From Nymphaea colorata (taxonomy: Eukaryota; Streptophyta; Magnoliopsida; Nymphaeales; Nymphaeaceae), in assembly GCF_008831285.2 (NCBI RefSeq), contig NC_045139.1, positions 7,410,204 to 7,474,203 of the forward strand: a DNA stretch of 64,000 bases, given 5' to 3'. The stretch's first letter is position 1. Every line of letters begins with the position of its first letter. Below are positions 55,249 through 64,000 of this stretch, one piece after another. Position numbers and translations under genes: made by a program. A model generated the notes under the pieces. It was not told the DNA's origin. It was given only the letters and a program-made list of their open reading frames with translations, and did no database searches.

Positions 55249-56770
55249 TCAAGTGCTTGAAGCAGATGATTCATCTGCAAGTCGGGGCAGTGCTTTCTCC
55301 GTTTGGTCATGGAAAAAGCGAAGAAGGAAACAATCTAGCAGACGTTGAGGAAGAAGGCTTGCTATCCAACACTGCACCGCGTGACCCCAGAATGGGTTGC
55401 AGCTCCCCTCATACCCCATCCATCGGATGCTAGACTCCGCATATTCTGCCGATGAGGCGACTAAAAAGAACGACCTCTCCATCCCTGTCATCTTTGTCGC
55501 GACAAACAGAGGTGTCTACAAGAAGCATAATTAGTATTCTCAACAGTAGAATCCACCAACATTCTTATTACTTTTTTTGGACTCTTGACAATATTCTCAC
55601 ATGAGAGATGAATTTCCTTGCTTGGTTTGCCGTAATTAAGGCTCTCAACAAAGCAGTGAAGTCAACAATCTTGAGTTAGAAAAGATTATTTCAAAAATTC
55701 TATTATCTTAAAGGGTCTGTTTACCTGTAAACAGGGCACTGTTTTATAAATACAACTCAAAGATTGGGACAGATTCATGAAACATCTTAAAAGCTATTTT
55801 ATGAATATGCTTCAACTTCTAGGCCAGATTCATGGCATAGTTAGCTTAAGGAGCATCATAACGTATAAATAAGTAAGCCACCTACATGAAAACAACTAAC
55901 TTTGTAAGACTGGAGCAGGTAACTGACATACAACGAAATTTGTGAGACTGGAGCAGGTAACTATGTTGGAAAGGAGGAAGATAGGAACACCAAACCTGGC
56001 ATTGTATGTCGATTCCATGTCTCTTGTATTCCATGTGCAAACTTGTAGAAAATTTATCTAAGAACCTGAAAAGTTTCATTTATGAAGCCACACCTCTGAC
56101 AGAGGGAAAGAGAGACAGAGTTGTGAGGGAGAAAGAAAGAGAGAGACCTCTTTGTTGCACAATAGACTGTGACAAATGGGAAACCCCAGAAGGGCAGAGC
56201 AGCAGCTGAACCAATGTTAACAATGGCTCCTTTCTTCTTCTTCTTCTTCCTCTTCATCATGTGGGGAAGGACCATGTGAGTGACCCTGGTGGCTGCCTCC
56301 ACGTTCACCCTAATAAACTCCTGCAACTGCTCTTCCCCAACCTCATGCATGTACATCGCGTAGCACACCCCGACGTTGTTCACCACCACCCCAAGGTCCA
56401 GATCTTGAATCTCCTCCTCAATCGCCTTGATCCCTTCATCAATTTTATCTCTAGAGAAGTCCACCACAACGCTCTTCACCTCTATCTTCTCATCACTCTC
56501 ACGTATTTCATGGGAAACAGAGGCCAGTTTCTCAGGATTCCTTCCCACCAACACCAAGTTTAGGCCCTTTTTCCCGAGGGAAAAAGCAAGAGCTTTTCCT
56601 ATGCCATCCGTAGGGCCTGTGATCAGTGCCCATGAGCCGTAATGCTCCTTCAGCTCTCTTCCAGGCCTTAGGAAGGTCTTCCAAATCCAAATAAAGAAAA
56701 CAACAGTGGACTTAAAGAGCCAAGCAAACCCTAAAGCTGCAAGGACTCTGGCTATGGCTTCAGCCTCCAT
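55249..56770 (-). CDS. KCR copy 4, divergent very-long-chain 3-oxoacyl-CoA reductase paralogue
   Basis: Minus-strand gene with the same three-exon layout and intron phases as copies 1-3: exons 56770-56148 (donor GTCTCT), 56065-55996 (acceptor TTTCAG, donor GTTTGG) and 55515-55249 (acceptor TTGTAG, stop TGA), joining to 319 aa. Introns are short (82 and 480 bp). The hydrophobic N-terminus spans about 8-30, TGPTDGIGK is at 51-59, NNVG replaces NNAG, then NIGS and the catalytic YCATK at 203-207. A lysine run (KRKKKKKK, coded by a GAA/AAG microsatellite) precedes GAIVNIGS and is longer than in the other copies. Exon 3 encodes TPLFVATKM and WMGYEG. The C-terminus is Ser-rich (ESSASST), unlike the basic tails of typical KCR, so ER retrieval may differ. 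The core catalytic residues are retained, so activity is likely. Confidence 0.88.
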
Positions 56771-57480
56771 TCTTTTACAACGGATCCACTCTTGGAGGCC
56801 AAGGGTGATAACGATCAGAAAGGAAACCAGAGAATTTGAGCAAGGACCTGAGTAGTTGACCTTTATTTGCCAAAAATGTTTAAGTGGGTGTACGCCCCAT
56901 GATGCTAATAATTCAAAAACACGATGACTGTTTTGAACTCTTCCAATGGAAGCCTGTTTTGAACTCTCTTCTTCCAGTTATCTCCATTATTTGATCAATA
57001 AAGGTGGGAAGGCCGACTCCCCGCAGCTTGACACCGGAAATAAATTCGGAAACAGTCAGATTTGATTTGAGTAAAGAGGTTGCAGTGCCAGACATACTGG
57101 TAAATAGGCCTGGGTTCCGATTCAAATGAATGAATTAGGAAGAAATGTTATTACACGTTATTTCCTTTTAAAAGTACAAGGAAACCTGCAAAAAAAAAAA
57201 AATAAATAGGAAAAGATTAAACATATTTTTCAAAAAAACACCCTTTTACCGGTCAATGAGCCGAAGGGATTTGGAATAGGCCAATTTCAACATTGGGTGG
57301 TTTAAAATCATATTATATTCTTTTATTCTTTAAACATTGTGCAAATTTTCTAAAGTGACATGTGCATAAACCGGCCAGCATGACGTAGCTAACAATAATT
57401 TCGTAGGGTCCCGTTTGATGGGCTGAAATTTTACTCTATAGTAGGAGAAATTTATGTTAAATTTTTAAAATATTTTTAGT
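56771..57480. other. KCR copy 4 upstream region
   Basis: Likely promoter. On the minus strand CAAATAAAGG near 56860 is a weak TATA candidate. Nothing else recognised. Confidence 0.3.
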
Positions 57481-57585
57481 TTTATCAAACATGGATTTTT
57501 TTTTGTGGTTGAGATGGGAAACAGAAACTTATTTCCGGAAACATGTTTCTACTCGGAGGGGTCTCCGAGTGGAAACGTTTTTCAG

Positions 57586-57780
57586 GAATTTTTTTTTTGA
57601 CCGGGAGAAAAGAGGGACGCGGAGGAAAGAGGGAGGAGGAGAAAGAAGGGAAGCAAGGAGGAGGAAGAAAGGAGGGGGAGGAAAAAGGGAAGGAGGGAGG
57701 AAAAATGGAATGAGGGAGGAGGAAGCATGGAAGTGGATGAAGAAGGGAGGGGGAAAGAGGGGACGCTATCACCCGTAGCA
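57586..57780. repeat. Purine-rich low-complexity tract
   Basis: The plus strand is almost all G and A (GGAGGAGG/GAAAGAGG-type). Open frames on both strands here are low-complexity artefacts. Confidence 0.85.
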
Positions 57781-60412
57781 GCTACGTCTGATGCCAGAGG
57801 AAGAAAGAAGGGGAAGGAGGATAACCCTAATCTTTTCTCCGTTCTGCCTCTTCTTCTTTTTTTCTTTCTTTTCATTTTTTGTTTCTGCGTCATCCATGGC
57901 TACGTCCAACAAATGTGTCCTTGAAGAAGAAGGAGAAGAAGAAACTGGAAATAAATAGAAAAAACCAAATAACTTACCTTTGATTTTTTGGATGGACGGA
58001 CTCACGGTGGCTGAAAACCGCCGGACGCCACGGGACGCTGTCGACCGGTGATGGTGGTCAAGTAACTTCACGGTTGGAGAAATAATGGAGAGCAGAGAAA
58101 AAGTTGGGGAAGAATGAGCTTACCGTGACACATTAGGGCTTACATAATTTTCAAAATTGACTCACTAATGTGTTGAAATTTTTATAAATAGGTTTAAATC
58201 TTTTAGTCGTTTAATCTAGCGACATATTCTAAGATTTTGTTTTACAGAAAAAGGTTTTATGCATTTTGCTTGGCAATTTCGATAATGCTATGTGTATAAT
58301 TCTTGAAATGAAATGGGGTTTAACCAATTGGAAACGAGCAAAAGCAAAAAAAAAAAAAAAAAGCAGGGCGGCCTTTCATTTGAAAACAAATGACGCTAGC
58401 TAATCAATACATGCTTATGCGATGCGCCCACCCTCTAATCAGTAATTTCGATTCGTTGTTATGGCTTCAACACAAGAAAGAATCTTTTGGTCCAATGTAC
58501 AAGAATTTCAATCAATTAAATATGGGAAGCTGACCAAGAGAAAGACCAAACAATACTCTTTATGTATATACACACACACAGACTGCGATGCAATCTATCA
58601 GCGGATGTGATTCCACCATCCAGGACAATCAATTAGTTTACCGTTGAATATTTGTGACCCCAGCGGATTGCTAAGGGCCACCGTTGCCATAGATCTTGTG
58701 CCCAAAAACCATTGGGCAAGAGCTGAGTCGTTGCAAAAAAGTTTTTGGACATAGCTGACTATATTTTTGACAACAAGAGTAGCCCTTGCAAATATTTTTG
58801 GAAGCTGCAGCATTTTGTCTCTGCCCCCTGATTGATTGCAAAGGGGAACTGTTGATTGAAGAATTCTCCCTGTACCAAAAGTAGGGTCATTATTAATTGG
58901 ATGAAACGCAAAGAAAACGTTCTAAGATTATGACTACCAGATCTGCTAGAAAGAGAGAGACAGATAGCACCATAGCAGCACCACAGTTTTCTTTTTCTTG
59001 CAGTAGCCAACATTCGAGCTCATCCCACTAACCTAAACAGAAAATGAACTAATTCTGTGTCAAGTATAAGACTTTGTACGCCAATATAATCTAAAAAAAT
59101 TCAATTACTTTTTCTTCAGATAGTTACTTGCTCAACATTTCAACAATGTAGGGACTTCGTTTACGAAATCCAAAGCTCCAAATAAGTTTATTGCACGGAA
59201 ACAATGATTAGATGGATGAGTTCTTCACTTTTATAGAGATCAATTCATTTGCCTTTCTGGTGAATTCATGTTATGTAGCAGCTCGAATACTCTTCTAATA
59301 AAGGAGTTGCATATTCACTAAAAGTGTCAGGAGTCCCATCTTTCAGATAGAATAGAGCAGAGAGCTAACTAAAAACAGATTCAGGAAATAAAACAATTGC
59401 TGATATCAGCCTTGGCAATAAAATATTATCAAGCTAATTATGGCCCCAAGAGTTGCCTCAAATATCCAAACGGTATGGTATGATAGCCTGTTCTAAACAA
59501 AGAAAGTTAGCTAGACTATGGATAACTGACTGAGACTTACTCGACAACTTGCACGTTCAGTTGATATATTGGACATTTGGACATTCTAATACAGGAACAA
59601 AACTAGATTGATATTAATGTAACCTTTAATCTGAAAATAAAAAATAATCTAACAACTCGACAACTTCAATCCGGCAAAATGAATGGCAGCATCCAAGCTG
59701 CAGAAAAAGTAGAGTAAGCTTAACGCACATACAACTTAACGGGCATGACATGCTTCCAGCCATTTAAAATGAAAGGATGCAGTTATGCAGACCAGAAATT
59801 TCCTTCAATCTAGAAATGTCTTCCTTGTAGTCACATCAAGTTAACTTCCCAAATTTTGTTGACTTGAAGACCTTCACTTATTGGGCCATTGCCTCTCTGA
59901 GTCTCCTCACCTCGAGATTACTCTAAACATTTTCCCCGGAGAAAAGCTACATCCAGTACTTGACCAACGATTTGAGCGCTCCTCTTTTCTGTCAGCCTAT
60001 TATGTCTGTAATGGAGAGCAATGTTTAAGTTCATAATCACAAAATTTATTGAATCCTCCGGAATCTCTTTGGAAGAACTCAAGAGACTGATATACACTTG
60101 AACGGTTACAACATACAAATGAATCTAATTGGTGAAAAAGGAGCAAAAACCTTAATTCTCAAAACAAAACAAAGTCTACCTAAATAATAATGCATCGACT
60201 TTGAACATAGAACTCAACAGCTCCCATAGACTCCACTCGTTCCCTATCAAACTCCAAAACAAGAAAGAAATACAATGAGAAAAGTCGTAAAACATGTTTT
60301 TCTTCAAGTGAGAAAAGGTGACTAACACTCAATTTGATCAACCAAGTATGGTGTCGCCCAACAGCAAAATGCACTACTAGCGTGAGAGTAAAAAGAGAGA
60401 CACGGGCAAACC
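57781..60412. other. Spacer without recognised genes
   Basis: Minus-strand frames at 59013-58598 contain protein-like text but no family motif and no coherent exon structure. Confidence 0.35.
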
Positions 60413-60972
60413 TATGAGGAGGATGCCTCCCTCCTGGTCACGGACTTCTCGCCCTTGCGTGATGTTCGGAAATTGAAGGATGAGATCTGCCGAAGACTGG
60501 CAGACGGCACCGCGGTGCATGAGGTGGACGCCCATTACGTGGTTCCTGTTTGGGTGGTGTTGTAGAAGCTAGAGTACAGTGCCAAAACTCTCAGAAGGAA
60601 GATACACAAGCTGCTACCCGAGTATCTCGTCGAGTTCGCTTCGTTGAATCCGCCCACCTGTAAATGGGAGATGGAAACTGGGACCGCTTAATGGCTGACG
60701 TTCTCAGGTAGAACGCCGGTAGTTCAACATTCTCTTCTGGTGGCCTGCTTATCTCGTCTCTTGTATATGCTGCGAATGCACTTTTCGCTCAGGAGAGGTG
60801 CAGAGGTTCCTGAAATGCAGTGGTGCGAACCAGGGGAACAAGCGGCATTGGAAATGCTGATGGGTAGCAAGAATGGGTTCTTGACTAGTAGACTGAAGAA
60901 CTAATCGACCCACCAAAATAATCCTATGAAACCAAAAGGGCTTTCCCGGCTCTCACCGTACCTGCATTTTGG
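60413..60972 (+). pseudogene. Class II CPD photolyase gene fragment, broken
   Basis: Two neighbouring exons of a plant class II deoxyribodipyrimidine photolyase are recognisable. Exon A (60413-60707) reads YEEDASLLVTDFSPLRDVRK, then ICRRLADG, HEVDAHYVVPVWV, KLEYSAKTLR and LPEYLVEF, ending with DRLMADVLR before GTAGAA. Exon B (60793-60972, acceptor GCTCAG, donor GTAAGT) reads RGAEVPEMQWCEPGEQAALE, MGSKNGFLTSRLKN and LSPYLHFG. Defects are an in-frame TAG at 60563-60565, a frameshift near 60675 that separates the two parts of exon A, and a TAA after LKN in exon B. Because the intron is kept, this is a fragment copied as DNA, not a retrocopy. Neither the N-terminal exons nor the FAD-binding C-terminus were found. 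Confidence 0.85.
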
Positions 60973-63180
60973 GTAAGTCTCTGCACAACGACTATGTGCT
61001 TGGAAGGCGGGCAAGTTTCGAAAGATGATGCATCCAAAGCCACAGGTTCTTTGCCTACAGGCCTGCTCAGTGCCCCGTCTCTCATGCTCCCTTTTTCACT
61101 CTTTCATTCTATTTCTCCATCTCCCTCTCTTTGTCTCTGGTTCTCTCCCTCGCACTCTCTTCTGCTGCATTGACGCTGCGTTTTTGCCCTTCTCGAAACT
61201 TGAAAAAATATGTTGGGTTTTGTGGGTCGGATTTTAGATCAAATTAAATTTAGATGCAAATACTATACGATTAAACTATTTTTTTTTAAATTTATATAAT
61301 TTTTTGAATTAGCTAAGGTGGGGCCACGATCAAGAATCCCTCGGCTGCCCCTGATTATGAATAACCAAAAGAACACTGCTAGATTATTCACAACAATGCA
61401 ATGACCACCTTTTATTTACCTGTTAAATAATTGCTTATTTTATTAAATTAATTAAAAAAGTTGCATTGATTTATCAATCAATAAAATAAATAAACTCATT
61501 GAATAAAAAATATGTTTAATTCTTGATTCAGTCATTTTGTATTATTTTCACATACTTTTTCTTATCAATTCTTTTTTTTTGAACTACTTATCTAAAACTT
61601 ATCTTTTATTTAAGAATATTGTTGTCTTGATTAGTAAAAGTTGGACTACTATTGATTTCATATAGTTTTGTACTGAAATTTTTATTAAGAAATTGACTTA
61701 TGATCTTGTGGCATCGTATTCATCTTCTATGAGGTTTTCACTCTAATATTATTTTTTGTGTCCAAATAAATTTATTAGTTGGTATTTATTTATTTTGATC
61801 TTTTTAATTGATATTCTAATTTTACAAGTTGTAAAATATTGTCGAGTTTTATTCCTAACTCTTTTGGATAAATAATTTTATTGTGATCCTTTAGATTTTC
61901 ATATTTTTTTTTTATCAACAAATATTTATTACCTAATCTTGATGTAGTTGGTTAAGATGTTTTAACTATTAGCTTATCATTTTTTTCAATAAATTCTTCA
62001 TGCCCATGTCTTAAATCATTTAAGGATGTGTTGTATTGTTTTCGCGTACATTCCTTGACCAATTTTTTTTTTAATTACTTATCTAAAACAACTAGTTTAT
62101 CAACTAAATAAAATTTTTATAAGGTTGCATTTTTGAGGAAATGATATGTTTGAGTAGTTATACAAATAGTTTTTTCAATAAAGAAGTTTATCATTTGGTT
62201 TTCATACTTTTTTTCATAAGTTCTTCATATGGTTTATACATTTTTCCAACAAATTATTCACATGACTTTAATATTTTTTTATATTAACTGTACATATTGA
62301 ACATTGATTTGTCTATTTTTAACTAATAACATATTTTGATAGAATAAACTATTATTTCATAATGATCACTTGTTGAGAATTATTAAATCAAGTGACCCAT
62401 ATTATTTTTTATTTAAGAAAGATATTATTTAATATTTTTTTCTAATTTCATTGAGTTAATTAAAGGAGTTTTACTTTACATCCGTAAAAAAAAGTGTTTA
62501 ATGATGTCAAATCTTCATTCGTTCTATATCCTCACTAACCCTATGAGTTAATCCTCTTAGCTTTATTGCAATAGGTGTTTTCTTTATATAACTTTGTATC
62601 TTTCAATAAAATTATATAATTTATTAAATAAAAAAATTTGTTGTTTTCCTACTAGTTAAAGATTTTTTTTTACAATTTCTGAATTATCTGTTATATATCA
62701 AATACATAAGAATTTTGGACATATTATATGATTATACAAAATAGTTTACTATTAATTAAATAAATAGTTGATAATTTGATAAATAAAACTTTTTTTATGA
62801 GTTCAATAGTATTTTTTTCATATTGACATTTCTTGATTGAAGTTTTTTTTATTATTTTTAATTACCTAAATACATTATTTAGGATATCCTGTTTAGTTGA
62901 TGCCTTAACTATAATAGTTTGTCTTTTTGCAGAGAAACGTTTAATTAAATACAATATTAATTATTAATTAATTAGTTTTATATGATATAGTTTTAAATAC
63001 TTTAAATTAAATGGTGTACATGGTAATTATATGGCACTTTATAAAAGCTATTAGCTCTTAATCAGATTATACATTCATATGCAATTTATATTCTCTTTAT
63101 GCCATAACTTTAAATTAGCGTTTTTACCTAAACTTTTTGCCCAACCATTCACTGGTTGCAACTTCAAAACCTGGTGGCAC
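60973..63180. other. AT-rich non-coding region
   Basis: From about 61250 the sequence is very AT-rich with many short poly-T and poly-A runs. No gene or ordered repeat recognised on either strand; old transposon debris is possible. Confidence 0.45.
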
Positions 63181-63420
63181 CAATTCAAACTTTCAAGTTC
63201 GGATTCAGATATGAACTCAAGATTCAGATATACTTGTTAAAATGGTGAAGTATCCGATCGCATAATTGTTTAAAACCGAATTAGTATCTGATCGGATGTT
63301 ATTTCTTAAATTCGAATCCGATTCGATTTTCTTATTTGGATGTTAAATTGCTTATAATATCTGATCTTTTAAAGACAATTCAGATGGTTATCCGATCTGT
63401 TGACAACACTAGAATCGAAA
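63181..63420. repeat. Dispersed ATCCGAT-type repeat
   Basis: Contains GTATCCGATCGCATAATTG, GTATCTGATCGGATGTTATT, 'TTCGAATCCGATTCGATTTT' and 'GGTTATCCGATCTG', the clearest example of the family in this window. Confidence 0.55.
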
Positions 63421-63612
63421 GTGCTAACAATAGGTTAGGATATGCCAGACTAGGGGCCCAAGTTTAAAAGTGAGTCTGGTCGAAACATAAACAAATTTTT
63501 TTTTAAAAAATTTACATGTAATTTTTTTTTTTTTGAAACCTTGAGAGGGTTCATGGCCCTTCTTAGTCCTCTAACTCCGTCCCCATGGTTGACTGTTCTT
63601 CACCATCAAATT

Positions 63613-63842
63613 ATGGGTGGGCATCGGGCTGGGCCGGAGAGCCTGGCCCGATAAACCGGGTCTCGGCCTGGGATCGGGCTGGCCCGCCCAATTTAAAATT
63701 TAAAAATAATTTTTAACTACAAAATTATTTTTTAAATATAAAATATATTTATTAATAATAAATATATATTATTAAAACAAAAAAGTTTAAAAAAAATTAT
63801 TTTTTAAATCTAAACGGGTCGGGCCGGGCCCGACGCCCAGGC
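63613..63842. mobile_element. Small element with GC-rich inverted ends and AT-only core
   Basis: The left end GTGGGCATCGGGCTGGGCC and right end GGGCCCGACGCCCAGGCC are imperfect inverted repeats around a core of almost only A and T (63690-63815). Same architecture as 29765-30095. Confidence 0.6.
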
Positions 63843-64000
63843 CAACATAAAATGCAAGATAGTCTCACCTATATCTGTTAGAGGGCTGCGCATGTAATCG
63901 CTTGCCGTTCGTGGCAAATTTCGATTACCATATAAGCAAATGCCTAACTAAGGCAAACTTAAGCATGTTAACTTGCTTTAGGACATACGGAGGTGGGCAT
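63843..64000. other. Right edge of window
   Basis: Nothing recognised. Confidence 0.4.

Noticed and set aside
57485..57893. Long frames on both strands in the purine-rich tract
   Set aside because: Low-complexity Arg/Gly/Glu or Ser/Pro/Leu translations without conserved sequence.
58598..59013. Two adjacent minus-strand frames
   Set aside because: No recognised motif, no splice-consistent join and no coding-like composition.

Overview
The window is nuclear DNA from a flowering plant. It is AT-rich, its genes have GT-AG introns, Ty1/copia retrotransposons and small inverted-repeat elements lie between the genes, and the identifiable proteins are plant ones: very-long-chain 3-oxoacyl-CoA reductase (KCR), MAD2, cytosolic GAPDH, neprosin-domain protein and class II photolyase. 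I see no basis for naming a species. Exon coordinates were worked out by hand from reading frame, splice dinucleotides and family conservation.

Left part (1-14.6 kb). A copia element on the minus strand runs off the left edge; its gag-pol frame is open for all 686 codons in view. It sits directly beside a tandemly duplicated KCR locus. KCR copy 1 (3039-5558, +) is a pseudogene with a frameshift, a catalytic Tyr-to-His change and no recognisable third exon. KCR copy 2 (10034-14556, +) has a full three-exon reading frame of 311 codons. The two copies share about 3 kb of exon and intron sequence, but copy 2 has about 590 bp more in intron 1 and a small inverted-repeat element in intron 2.

Middle (14.9-36.7 kb). 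A broken neprosin-domain gene (15.3-16.5 kb, -) has a complete, recent copia element (16512-21849, TSD CGTAG) just upstream of its first visible exon. The element's gag-pol carries several inactivating changes. KCR copy 3 (26646-31897, +, 308 aa) looks intact. Around it are tandem duplications, an array of about 18 TTATCTCA-like motifs, a pair of paralogous non-coding blocks (22.5 and 34.8 kb) and a long inverted repeat (33.95-34.74 kb).

Right part (36.7-64 kb). MAD2 (37325-38737, -, 7 exons, 209 aa) and cytosolic GAPDH (42029-44700, -, 11 exons, 338 aa) are complete housekeeping genes. Next come about 10 kb of mostly non-coding DNA with a foldback element (52829-53151) related to the 24-kb array. 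KCR copy 4 (55249-56770, -, 319 aa) is a more divergent paralogue. A class II CPD photolyase pseudogene fragment that retains an intron lies at 60413-60972. The last 3 kb is AT-rich and ends in an element with GC-rich termini.

The unifying biology is a local KCR family, three apparently functional copies and one dead one. KCR is the second enzyme of the ER fatty-acid elongase (waxes, cutin and suberin precursors, sphingolipids). The other genes are not functionally linked to it. The least explained sequences are the TTATCTCA foldback family and the 33.95-34.74 kb inverted repeat.
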